From: Eubacterium sp.
Lineage (GTDB): Bacteria; Bacillota; Clostridia; Lachnospirales; Lachnospiraceae
Reading direction: 5' to 3'
Assembly: GCA_021769425.1 (NCBI GenBank)
Contig: JAETSX010000017.1
Location: forward strand, 1-64,000
DNA: 64,000 nt
The translations under genes and the position numbers were made by a program. This document shows positions 51,534 through 61,200 of this stretch, one piece after another (the stretch's first letter is position 1; each line of letters begins with the position of its first letter). The notes below the pieces were generated by a model. That model ran no database searches and was not told the origin of the DNA. It saw only the letters and a list, made by a program, of their open reading frames with translations.

Positions 51534-52538
51534 ATGGAAAAAGAAAGGGAAGGTATGCAGGATTTAACACATGTCAGCCTGTTTACGGGCATTGGCGGCC
51601 TTGACCTTGCGGCAGAGATGGCAGGGTTCCGTACCATTGCGCAGTGTGAGTGGGCTGATTTTCAGAATGAGATATTGGAAAAACAATGGAGGGATGTGCC
51701 TAGATTCAAGGACATCCGGGATTTGAACAGGGAGGAGTTTTATGCGAGAACAAACGAAAGAAATGTTACGCTTATCTCAGGGGGATTCCCCTGCCAGCCG
51801 TTTTCCTTTGCCGGGAGACGCAGGGGCTTTGAAGATGACCGTTACCTCTGGCCGGAAATGCTTAGAGTCATCAGAGAGCTCTCCCCCGCTTGGGTGCTTG
51901 GAGAAAATGTTGCTGGGTTCCTGGGTATGGGACTCGAACAGACGGTTTCTGATTTGGAAGGAGCAGGTTATGAAGTCCGGGCTTTCGTACTACCTGCTCT
52001 CGCCGTCGGCGCGTGGCATGAGAGGAAACGGGTATTCATTGCCGGACACCTGGCCGACGCCGGTGGCGGCCATTGGGAAGATGGATGTTTCCACTGCCCT
52101 CATTGGCAGGATGAAGAAAACGGGAACATTAAAGAAACTCAACTCGACGGGGACGCTCTGGAACCCCAACCTGCAGATGCGGGTATTCTGTACCCCGGAG
52201 GTAATGGAGCAGACGGGGACCGGGTTCCACGAACCGGAGACGGAGGAGCAGAGGGAGCTTTTTACGGAAGTCACGGAACTTTCCATGAAACAGCACAAAC
52301 TCAACCCAGAGTGGGTGGAATGGCTGATGGGCTTCCCGGTTGGATGGACGGACATAGGATGTGGGAAAAAGAGCCGGAGGGTGTAAGCCGCATTACGAGA
52401 CCTTACCCGCTGTGGGGCAGCCGTATGTTTTCGCTTGGGAATGCGGTGGTGCCGCAGCAGGCCTATCCGATACTGAAGTGTATTGCGGATATTGAGATGG
52501 GCAGGTGCAGGTCTTTCTGTCCGGAGAAGAAACAGTAG
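51534..52538 (+). CDS. C5-cytosine DNA methyltransferase
   Basis: The 334-residue enzyme has motif I (SLFTGIGGLDLAAEMAG), motif IV with catalytic Cys (GGFPCQPFSFAGRRRG), motif VI (LGENVAGF), motif VIII-like HERKRVFIAG and the C-terminal motif X SLGNAVVPQQAYPILK. It likely methylates cytosine at a short site and protects the element from host restriction during transfer. It sits between prgI and virB4. From 51742 to 52386 the same DNA carries a second long frame with its own start (separate entry). ATG 51534 has GGGGAGGTG upstream. Confidence 0.9.
   Translation: MEKEREGMQDLTHVSLFTGIGGLDLAAEMAGFRTIAQCEWADFQNEILEKQWRDVPRFKDIRDLNREEFYARTNERNVTLISGGFPCQPFSFAGRRRGFEDDRYLWPEMLRVIRELSPAWVLGENVAGFLGMGLEQTVSDLEGAGYEVRAFVLPALAVGAWHERKRVFIAGHLADAGGGHWEDGCFHCPHWQDEENGNIKETQLDGDALEPQPADAGILYPGGNGADGDRVPRTGDGGAEGAFYGSHGTFHETAQTQPRVGGMADGLPGWMDGHRMWEKEPEGVSRITRPYPLWGSRMFSLGNAVVPQQAYPILKCIADIEMGRCRSFCPEKKQ
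51742..52386 (+). CDS. nested ORF overprinted on the cytosine methyltransferase gene
   Basis: A 214-residue open frame, +1 to the methyltransferase, begins at ATG 51742 with a strong site (GGAGGAG, 51731-51737) a few bases upstream. Its sequence has the look of the tail of phage-type DNA methylases: NGYSLPDTWPTPVAA in the middle and LNPEWVEWLMGFPVGWTD near the end. Those motifs are recognisable in other methyltransferase proteins, so this is unlikely to be chance openness. It could be a separate small protein or the trace of an ancestral frame switch. Expression unproven. Confidence 0.5.
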   Translation: MREQTKEMLRLSQGDSPASRFPLPGDAGALKMTVTSGRKCLESSESSPPLGCLEKMLLGSWVWDSNRRFLIWKEQVMKSGLSYYLLSPSARGMRGNGYSLPDTWPTPVAAIGKMDVSTALIGRMKKTGTLKKLNSTGTLWNPNLQMRVFCTPEVMEQTGTGFHEPETEEQRELFTEVTELSMKQHKLNPEWVEWLMGFPVGWTDIGCGKKSRRV

Positions 52539-52612
52539 AAAGGAAAACAGTGCAGATGGGGAGCCGGCAGGGAGTTTGCCGCTTTCCCTATTGCACGGGA
52601 ATGGAGGCAGAC

Positions 52613-55273
52613 ATGGGAATTTTTTCAGATGGATTCAAAGAGCTTAAAAAGGCAGATGTGCCCCTTTATAAGACGCCGAAATCCATACAGGAGACAATAG
52701 AGATACTGTCGGTGGCTGAGAACGGCATTTTTGAGGTTGCAAAAAACCGTTATTCAAAGAGTTACCGTTTTATGGACATTAATTACACGACTGCCAATGA
52801 GGGGGAGCAGGAAAGCATTTTTGAGAGGTACTGCAAATTCCTCAACTCACTGGACTGTAATTTTAAGGTTACCATAAACAACAGGAATAAGGACATGGCC
52901 AATTTGCGGGAGATGGTGCTGCTGCCATACCGCCAGGACGGGTTTGACCGGTTCCGTAAAATCTACAATGACATCATAGAGGGCAAAATCCGTGAGGGCA
53001 GGCAGGGGATAGAGCAGGAACGGTATCTGACGCTTACGGTTGAGAGGAAGAATTTTGAGGAGGCAAAGGCGCAGTTTGCCACGCTGGAGGCTGTACTGCA
53101 CAAGGCTTTTGGGGAACTTGGGGCAGAGATAGAGCCGCTTTCTGGAAATGAGAGGTTAAAGGTGCTGCATGATTTTTACCACCTCGGCAGGGAGGACGGT
53201 TTTGACTTTGACATCCGGCGGGCAAAAAAGGTTGGCTTGGATTTCCGCAATGATTTGTGCAATGGGATGCTGAAATACTTCCCGGAGCATATCGAAGACG
53301 AGGGTAAGTTTGTAAGGGCGCTGTTCATTAAAAAATATCCCAGCAGCTTATCCGACCGTTTCCTTAATGAAATTACGTCACTGCCTGTCCATTCCATTGT
53401 GAGCATTGACGTTGTGCCGGTGCCGAAAGATTTGACGACAAAGATACTGCAGAAAAAATATCTCGGCATTGAGAGCGACATTATCAGGCAGCAGCGGGTA
53501 AGGAACAAAAACAATGACTTTTCCTCGGAAATTTCCTATGCAAAGCGCATGGAGAAAAAAGACATTGAGGAAATCATGGATGACGTGAGGGAAAACGACC
53601 AGTGTTTATTTTATGCGGCGGTCAGCATTATTCTTGTGGCAGAGAGCAGGGAGGAACTGGAGAGCGTGACGGAGACGGTGGAGACCATTGGGAAACGCCA
53701 TTCGGTTATCATCGACACCCACTACCTGAAACAGAGGGAGGCGTTAAATACTGCACTTCCTATCGGGGTAAGGCAGGTGGAGACCATGCGCACCATGCTG
53801 ACGCAGTCCCTTGCGGCATTGTTGCCTTTCAATGTGCAGGAATTAAACGATGCCGGGGGCAACTATTACGGCATTAACCAGATTAGCAAAAACATCAACG
53901 TGGGGAACCGGAAGACGCTGATAAATGGCAATGGGTTCATTTTCGGCGTGCCGGGCTCCGGCAAGTCCTTTTTTGCAAAGCAGGAGATGGGCAGCGTGTT
54001 CTTAAATACGGATGATGACGTGATAGTCATAGATCCGATGAATGAATATTTTGACATTGCGGCGACTTACGGCGGTGCGGTTGTGAACCTGTCAGCATAT
54101 ACGAAAAACTTTGTCAACCCGCTGGAGACAGATATGGCACACACCAATGAGAAAGGGCTGCGGGAGGCCATTGCTGACAAGTCGGAATTTATGCTTTCCC
54201 TCTGCGACCAGCTGTTAGGCAACGTCCTGAACCAGAAACACCATTCCATCATTGACCGCTGTGTCCGCAGCCTTTATATGGCGGCATGGAAACAGCAGAG
54301 GGTTCCGGTCATGTCAGATTTTTATCGGATTCTCAAGGCACAGGAAGAAATGGAGGCGCAGGAGCTGGCACTTTCCCTTGAATTATTCGTGGAGGGTTCC
54401 CTTAACATCTTCAACCACCACACGAACGTGGATGTGGACAGCCGTTTTACGGTGTACGGCATACAGGATTTGGGGAGCCAGCTTGCGCCGGTGGCAATGC
54501 TTGTGATGATGGAGGCGATTCAGCAGAGGATTTTGGACAACGCAAAGCGGGGCAGGGCAACGTGGCTGTATATTGACGAATGCCATGTGCTGCTTGGCAG
54601 TGAGTACAGTGCAAAGTATTTACAGCAGTTGTGGAAAAAGGTCAGAAAGCAGGGCGGCCTCTGTACCGGAATCAGCCAGAACGTGTCAGATTTGTTACAG
54701 AATTATATCGCCACTACTTTGTTATCCAACAGTGAGTTTGTGGTGCTGTTAAAGCAGTCCAATGTGGACAGTGCAAAGCTGGCGGAGACCATAGGCGTGT
54801 CGGATGCGCAGCTGCGTTTTGTCAGCAATTCATCAAGCGGAACGGGACTGTTAAAGTGTGGCAGTGTTGTCATTCCTTTTGACAACAGGATAAGTAAGGA
54901 GACGGATTTGTACCGTCTGTATAACACGAACCTCCATGAGAAGATAGCGGAGGGGGCATTGCAGGATAATGGGAACACCGGTTTTTTGTCTATGCCGGAA
55001 TCGGAAACAGAGCCGATGGATGGCTTTATGCCAGAGCAGGAAACAGAACCGGTAGGAGGTTTTATGCTGGAATGGGATATGCTGCAACTAGCAGCAGAGG
55101 AAATCGGAATGGCAGGAAATATCTTTCAGCCGGACAACAGGGATGTATCTGGGGAGGATAATGCGCCAATGAAAATATATGAGCCAAAGCACCGCAGGAC
55201 AGAAAGCGGGCAGTTTTTTTCAGGGCCGCAGAAGACGGAAAAAGCGGGTAATGACTGGATGATATATGGTTAG
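52613..55273 (+). CDS. VirB4/TraE-type conjugation ATPase
   Basis: The 886-residue protein begins MGIFSDGFKELKKADVPLYK. It has the VirB4 N-domain (about 40-400), Walker A GVPGSGKSFFAKQE (near 444) and Walker B TWLYIDECHVLLG (near 652) with RecA-fold motifs. It powers pilus biogenesis and substrate transfer. Start 52613 is chosen from GGAGG at 5-bp spacing; longer in-frame readings overlap the methyltransferase gene. The last about 90 residues are acidic with a short repeat (SETEPMDGFMPEQETEPVGG). Confidence 0.93.
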   Translation: MGIFSDGFKELKKADVPLYKTPKSIQETIEILSVAENGIFEVAKNRYSKSYRFMDINYTTANEGEQESIFERYCKFLNSLDCNFKVTINNRNKDMANLREMVLLPYRQDGFDRFRKIYNDIIEGKIREGRQGIEQERYLTLTVERKNFEEAKAQFATLEAVLHKAFGELGAEIEPLSGNERLKVLHDFYHLGREDGFDFDIRRAKKVGLDFRNDLCNGMLKYFPEHIEDEGKFVRALFIKKYPSSLSDRFLNEITSLPVHSIVSIDVVPVPKDLTTKILQKKYLGIESDIIRQQRVRNKNNDFSSEISYAKRMEKKDIEEIMDDVRENDQCLFYAAVSIILVAESREELESVTETVETIGKRHSVIIDTHYLKQREALNTALPIGVRQVETMRTMLTQSLAALLPFNVQELNDAGGNYYGINQISKNINVGNRKTLINGNGFIFGVPGSGKSFFAKQEMGSVFLNTDDDVIVIDPMNEYFDIAATYGGAVVNLSAYTKNFVNPLETDMAHTNEKGLREAIADKSEFMLSLCDQLLGNVLNQKHHSIIDRCVRSLYMAAWKQQRVPVMSDFYRILKAQEEMEAQELALSLELFVEGSLNIFNHHTNVDVDSRFTVYGIQDLGSQLAPVAMLVMMEAIQQRILDNAKRGRATWLYIDECHVLLGSEYSAKYLQQLWKKVRKQGGLCTGISQNVSDLLQNYIATTLLSNSEFVVLLKQSNVDSAKLAETIGVSDAQLRFVSNSSSGTGLLKCGSVVIPFDNRISKETDLYRLYNTNLHEKIAEGALQDNGNTGFLSMPESETEPMDGFMPEQETEPVGGFMLEWDMLQLAAEEIGMAGNIFQPDNRDVSGEDNAPMKIYEPKHRRTESGQFFSGPQKTEKAGNDWMIYG

Positions 55274-55383
55274 GTTTTGCTGGAGAAAATGGCAGACAGA
55301 AAATAGGATGTTTTGACAGGAGAGGACGCTAGAAATAGCGTTCTTTCTGCATATCCCTGTTGGGGAAAGGAGGTTGGGTAAGA

Positions 55384-57294
55384 TTGAAAATCAGGAAAGT
55401 GGATGACAAACTGATGGTTATCCACACAAAGCGAAAGCCCCGTCTGCACCTGCAAACAGGTAAAAAGGCAGTAACCAGAAAAAAGGCGGAAAGCACTTCT
55501 GCCGCCGTAAAAGGAAGAAAGCCGCATATTGGCATTAGGGATAAATATACGGAGTCCGGGAGGTCGGTCAAAGTCCGTAACCAGAGTTTGAAAATTATGG
55601 CGGCAGCAGGGGCAAGGGCAGGGGCAGGACAGGTTGAAGGCGGCGAGGAGATAAAGGAAAGCCTTGATTTGGCGGCGACAGCAGCAGCCCCGGCAATGGG
55701 TATCACTTCCGGGGCGGGAAAGCTGTACCGCAGAAAAAAAACTAAAAATGAGAAGAAAGAGGAGAAAAAACGTGTCCGCACGGACAGAAGTGAGGCAGGG
55801 CTTTCCAACCATGCCAGAGAAAGGGGCAGTAAAGGAAAAGACAGAAATGGGAGAAAGCACAGTGGAAAAAAAGACAGTGCAAAGAAGAAAACTGGGAAAG
55901 GTTCTTCGGTCAATGGCGCTGTCAAAGGACGTATGATTGACACATTTCTGGATGCCTTCCGGACAGAGAGGCAGGAGCAGAAAGATTTGATAACTTGTAC
56001 AAAGTCAGCGGCAAAGGCAGCTGTCCTGCTGCTTGCAAAACAGGCAGCGGCGGCACTTACACCATTACTTCTTGCCGTGTCTTTTGTGGCTGCCGTTGTG
56101 GGAATTATTGTGGCTGCCATACTGGCGGCAATTTATAATTCACCGATTGCTATCTTTTTTCCGCTGCCGGACACCGGGTATGACAATCCCCGGACCGTGT
56201 TAAGCGAGTATTACCGGGATTTTAACAGCCAGGTTGCCTCACTGGAGGAGCAGGGCTATGTTATCACTTACCGGAACAGTGAGGATGGCGTTCCCATATC
56301 GAATTTTAACGATACCCTCATGGTATATATGGTAAAGTACGGAACCGGGCAGGCGGCTTATGTCATGGATGACGAGGGGAAGAAACATCTGAAAGAAGTT
56401 TTTGACGAGATGAATTACTGTGACAGTTCCAGCAGCAAAACGCAGATTCCGGCAGGTGCGTCATTGGGGCAGGTGGTGACGACGGGCTACTGCAACTGTT
56501 CCCTCTGCTGTGGGAAATGGGCAGGCGGGCATACCGCCTCCGGCACTGTGCCAAAGGCAGGCCATACGCTGGCGGTGGATGCACACAGCCCCAAAGTGCC
56601 GATGGGGACAGAAATTGTAATGAATGGAAAGACTTACAAGGTGGAAGATACAGGGAACTTTGCCCGGGATGGCACAGATTTTGACATTTATTTTGACAGC
56701 CATGCAGCGGCTTTGGCATGGGGAAGGCGGAAAGTGGAGGCGTTTCTGGCAGAGGGGAACGAGAATACCGTGGAAGTTACGGTGTCCGGCACGCTGGTAC
56801 ACAACCTGGCTTATGAAGATTACCTTGCATTGGGTAAATTAACGGAGGAACAAAAGGGCTGGCTGGAATCCATGATGGATGATGAAATGCAGGACAGCTT
56901 TCCGGCAGGCGCAGGGGGACAGACGGTCGCTGAACTTGCCGTGACAAAGATAGGCTGCCAGTACAGCCAGGACAAGCGGTACCAGGAGGGGTATTACGAC
57001 TGCAGCTCCCTTGTGCAGAGATTATATAAGGAGGCCGGCATCGACCTTCCGGCGACAGCGGCAGAGCAGGGGAAATATTGTTATGTCAATGCCATGATAA
57101 TCAATAAAAAGGAGCTGGAGCCGGGGGACTTGATATTTTATTCCTATGAGGAGAATGGGGAGTTTCGTAATATCTCCCATGTGGCGATTTATGTGGGGGA
57201 TGGGAAGATGGTCCATGCAGCCAGTCCGTCCAGGGGCGTTGCGCTTGATCCGTTACGAACAAATAAAGTTGTATTTTATGCCAGGCCGTATTAG
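55384..57294 (+). CDS. T4SS-associated cell-wall hydrolase: 3D domain + NlpC/P60
   Basis: The 636-residue protein has a long basic cytoplasmic head (1-200), one membrane segment (about 220-250), and an extracellular part. That part holds a 3D/RlpA-like domain (about 360-455, TTGYCNCSLCCGKWAGG and the DTGNFARDGTDFDIYF Asp block) and a C-terminal NlpC/P60 endopeptidase with Cys in YYDCSSLVQ (near 537) and His in ISHVAIYVG. It opens peptidoglycan for the channel. TTG 55384 is taken as start (site AAAGGAGG; MKIRKVDDKLMVIHTK is the usual N-terminus); ATG 55360 precedes the site. Confidence 0.88.
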   Translation: MKIRKVDDKLMVIHTKRKPRLHLQTGKKAVTRKKAESTSAAVKGRKPHIGIRDKYTESGRSVKVRNQSLKIMAAAGARAGAGQVEGGEEIKESLDLAATAAAPAMGITSGAGKLYRRKKTKNEKKEEKKRVRTDRSEAGLSNHARERGSKGKDRNGRKHSGKKDSAKKKTGKGSSVNGAVKGRMIDTFLDAFRTERQEQKDLITCTKSAAKAAVLLLAKQAAAALTPLLLAVSFVAAVVGIIVAAILAAIYNSPIAIFFPLPDTGYDNPRTVLSEYYRDFNSQVASLEEQGYVITYRNSEDGVPISNFNDTLMVYMVKYGTGQAAYVMDDEGKKHLKEVFDEMNYCDSSSSKTQIPAGASLGQVVTTGYCNCSLCCGKWAGGHTASGTVPKAGHTLAVDAHSPKVPMGTEIVMNGKTYKVEDTGNFARDGTDFDIYFDSHAAALAWGRRKVEAFLAEGNENTVEVTVSGTLVHNLAYEDYLALGKLTEEQKGWLESMMDDEMQDSFPAGAGGQTVAELAVTKIGCQYSQDKRYQEGYYDCSSLVQRLYKEAGIDLPATAAEQGKYCYVNAMIINKKELEPGDLIFYSYEENGEFRNISHVAIYVGDGKMVHAASPSRGVALDPLRTNKVVFYARPY

Positions 57295-57325
57295 CAGGTC
57301 CGACGTTTTGGGAAAGGAGAGGTAA

Positions 57326-58195
57326 ATGAGAATACAGGATATGGTTCTTGTGATAGCGAATATCAAGGGCAGCGAAAAAAATATGCTGATGACACTGAAA
57401 GAATATAAGGAGGAGTACCTTTTTGTGCCTGCTTTATCAAGGGAGGAGTCGGCACAGACGTTAAAGGAGCTGTTTGACACAAAGTTATCAGCACCAGGAG
57501 AAGGCTGGGCGGAGCATTATATTACCGCAAACAAAAGCTTTTATGCGAAGTTCTGCAGCGGCAGTGATGAACTGCAGTGTTTTCTCTGCGGAAGTTACAA
57601 TGACGATAAGGAGTTCCAGTTTGACAGGGAAGAAAGCAGCCAGGAGTGCATGAGGGCATTGGAGGAATATAACCTTGATGTAAACGGTGGAATGAAGGGC
57701 TGTATGTTCCATTATGAACAGGAAGAACATGAGTTTAAGCAGGGGGAAGTCCTGCATAACTTCAATGGAACGGATTATAAAGTGATGGAGCGCTACAGCA
57801 AAAATAACCTCCTGATGATGAATATGGCATCAGGGCAGTTTCTGGTGGCGGTTGGCGTGCAGTGTTATTCACGTTATCCTTATGCCGGGGAGTATACAAA
57901 GGAAAACGCAGAGACCGGCATTGAGTGGGGGCATGGGGTATACCTTTCTGCCACGCCGTCGGAAATTGACTTTGTGGGGCTTAGGTCAGAATATTGTGAG
58001 CCGTACCATCAGAAAGGGGACAGCTTTCCAATAGAAATCCGCGAGGTATTGTCGAGGGTGGAAAACATTGAGGCGGAAACGCTTGGGGATGCCATTGACA
58101 AGGCAATGGAGCTTTATAAAAATTCAGAGGTAGTCCTTGATGCAGAGGATTTTAAGGATGTTTCTTATCTTCCGGCAAAAGCAGGGGGCAGATAG
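57326..58195 (+). CDS. ICE protein with DpnD/PcfM-like C-terminus
   Basis: The 289-residue protein has an unrecognised N-terminal two thirds containing several Cys (CFLCGSYNDD, KGCMFHYEQEE). Its C-terminal about 50-residue module resembles the DpnD/PcfM family (PIEIREVLSRVENIEAETLG, ending VVLDAEDFKDVS). PcfM-like modules occur in conjugation regions of enterococcal plasmids but have no firm function. ATG 57326 follows AAAGGAGAGG. It lies between the wall hydrolase and the giant helicase genes. Confidence 0.7.
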   Translation: MRIQDMVLVIANIKGSEKNMLMTLKEYKEEYLFVPALSREESAQTLKELFDTKLSAPGEGWAEHYITANKSFYAKFCSGSDELQCFLCGSYNDDKEFQFDREESSQECMRALEEYNLDVNGGMKGCMFHYEQEEHEFKQGEVLHNFNGTDYKVMERYSKNNLLMMNMASGQFLVAVGVQCYSRYPYAGEYTKENAETGIEWGHGVYLSATPSEIDFVGLRSEYCEPYHQKGDSFPIEIREVLSRVENIEAETLGDAIDKAMELYKNSEVVLDAEDFKDVSYLPAKAGGR

Positions 58196-58204
58196 GGGGC
58201 GTAT

Positions 58205-61200
58205 ATGGGAGTAGAATATATGGCTCGCCAGATATATCAGGATGTGGTTTCCAGGGTGACGCAGACTGAGGCGGACTGGAAGGCAGTCTGCCGTCTGGCA
58301 GGGCGGATATATCGGTATGAGTTTGACAATGTGCTTATGGTGTATGCACAGAGGCCGTCTGCCACGCTGGTTGCGGATTATGATACATGGAAAAAGGTAC
58401 GCCGCCATGTGAAACGGGACAGTAAAGGAATTGCCATCTTTCCATCGAGGATATTAAAGCCGGGGATGCGTTATGTGTTTGACATTGGCGATACCGGAGG
58501 GAAAAACGTAAAGCTGGCGTGGGATTTGGAGGGGGAAAACCTGCCGGATTTGCTGTCGGCACTCCGGAAACGGGGAGAAATTGCGGAAGTATTAGGAACA
58601 GACAGGAAAAGCTGGCTAAAGCAGCTGAAAGCCTTTACAAAGCAAGAAGTGTGCGGTATTCTAAAAGAGGACTTCGGTAAGCAGCTTGCCGAGGCCGCCA
58701 TGCTTGCAGGACGTGAGATAACTGGCGGAGAGAATGAAACGCCAGAGCTTACCGCACAGAAATTGATTTTTAACAGCATTTTCTATGCGGTGGGGACAAG
58801 ATGCGGATTTGACTTAAGCAGCGAAGAACAGGACTTAGGTGCAATAGTTAATGTGAAAGATGAGGGCAGCATTAGCGTACTTGGTACTCTGGTAAGTGAC
58901 GTATCCTGTACCGTTCTTCGGAATATTGGCCGTGAAATAATGGGTATTGAACAGGGAAGAAAGCGGGCTGCATATCTGCAGCAGAATCTTTCCGGAAAAG
59001 GAGGCAGGAATGGCACTAGCAATCAGTTACCACGAGGGGACAGACGGGATGCTGTACCCGGACATCAAAGCAGCGGAACAGACGGAAACAGGGACGTTAG
59101 GGAAGTTCGGAATCATGGCGATGGAATATTTGGAGGAAAATTACCCGCAGAGATACCGGAGCCTGATACGGTTCGGCAACCTCTACCCAAAACTGAAAGA
59201 AGTGGAGGAGGAGGCAGGCCGGATGTTGGAAAGTCTCATGGAGAAGTATCTGGAAAGCCACAGGCCGGAGAATCCGGAATCCACAATGGAGATGTTACGC
59301 ATCCGGAAACAGGGGATGATGGAGGCAGAGGAGATTATCCGTCACGACCTGATAAACCAATTTCATTAGAAACGCAGGAAGAATTAGACAGGGAGCAGGA
59401 TGACTTAAATTCATTTGGTACGGAAAGGGAGGCCGTTTTCAGACAGGCTTCTCTTTTTGATTATAAAGAAACAGGGATTGACAGCTATGCGATTCCTGAC
59501 GAGGCAGACCAAATGGGAGTGCCGGATGCCGTGCGTTTTGAGCAACGGCAAAAAATAAATAACTATCATGTCGCTTATGAAGATTCGGAGGGAAAAGAGA
59601 AAAAAGAACCAGTTTCGGAGTCTGCTGACACCAGAGAAAAAGAACAGGTTCCGGCAGCAGAAACTGAAAATATAATGCTGCCACAGCCCCATAATTATGT
59701 CATTGACATTCACAAACAGGAGACCGGCGGGGAAAAGGCACGCTATAAGTGGAACGTGGATGCCATAAAAACATTAAAGCAGATAGAGACAGAAAACGGG
59801 CACGCCACGCCGGAGGAGCAGGAAATCCTTGCCAGGTATGCCGGGTGGGGCGGCACGTCACAGGCATTTGATGAAAAAAGCGAAAGCTGGCGGAAAGAAT
59901 ATGCGGAGTTGAAGGAACTCCTTACCCCAGAGGAATACCGGGAGGCAAGGGCAACGGTCACGACTGCTTTCTACACACCGCCTGCGGTAGCTGCTGCCGT
60001 TGGAGAGGCGCTGGTGCAGTTTGGCTTTGCCGGAGGAAATGTGCTGGAGCCCTCTGTAGGGACAGGGCATTTCTTTGGGACCATGCCGGAGCAGCTATGG
60101 GGCAGCAGACTTTTTGGCGTGGAGAAAGACAGCATCAGCGGCAGGATTGCAAAACTTCTGTACCCGGGGGCAGATATACAGATAAAAGGGTTTGAGGAAA
60201 CAGACTTCCCGGACAACTTTTTTGACGTTGTGGTGGGGAATGTCCCATTCGGGGATTTTAAGGTCTACGACAGGAAGTACAATGCAGAGAATTTCAAAAT
60301 CCACGACTACTTTGTGGCAAAGTCCATAGACAAAGTACGTCCGGGCGGCATTGTTGCCGTGATTACCACGAAAGGGACAATGGATAAGAAAAACAGCAGT
60401 GTCCGTAAATATCTGGCGCAGCGTGCGGAACTTGCCGGGGCGGTCAGGCTGCCGAACAGCGCTTTCAAGGCAGAGGCAGGGACGGAAGTCACCAGTGATA
60501 TTTTGTTTTTCCAGAAAAGGGAACGGAAAATATCGGCGGAGCCGGGCTGGGTTCACCTCGGCATGACGGAAAATGGAGTGCCTGTCAATTCGTATTTCGT
60601 GGAACACCCGGAGATGATGTTAGGCCGCATGGAGTATGATACCGGCAGGTATGGCAGTGATGCGGGATATACAGTATGTGTCAATGACAGGGAAGATTTT
60701 GACCTGTATGGGGCATTGCAGCAGGCGGTAAGCCGCCTTTTGGTGCAGATGCCGGATTATGAAATCTTACAGGAGGGGGAACCGGAGGAGAGCATACCGG
60801 CTGATCCGGATGTAAAGAATTACACCTACACGTTTGTGGATGGGGCACTGTATTACCGGAAAGATTCACGGATGCACCGGCAGGAAGTGGGAAATACCGT
60901 GTTTGGACGCATAAGGGGAATGGATAAACTGCGGAAATGCACCAGACACCTGATAGACATCCAGTTAAACGGGTGCAGTGAGAAAGAACTGAATGCAGCA
61001 CAGGGGGAATTAAATTCCATATATGACAGCTTTACAAAAAAATACGGTTATATCACTTCACAGGGTAATTCGAGGGCCTTCCGGGACGACGAGGATTACC
61101 CTCTTTTATGTTCACTGGAAATGGTGGATGCGGAGAATGGCGCTGTCACCAAAGCGGATATGTTTACGAAACAGACCATACGGGCAAGGAGGGAAATGGA

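Noticed and set aside
53602-53877. Third overprinted gene inside virB4 (91 codons)
   Set aside because: No ribosome site, Gly/His-rich composition typical of a shifted frame, and no family resemblance, unlike the two nested frames reported.
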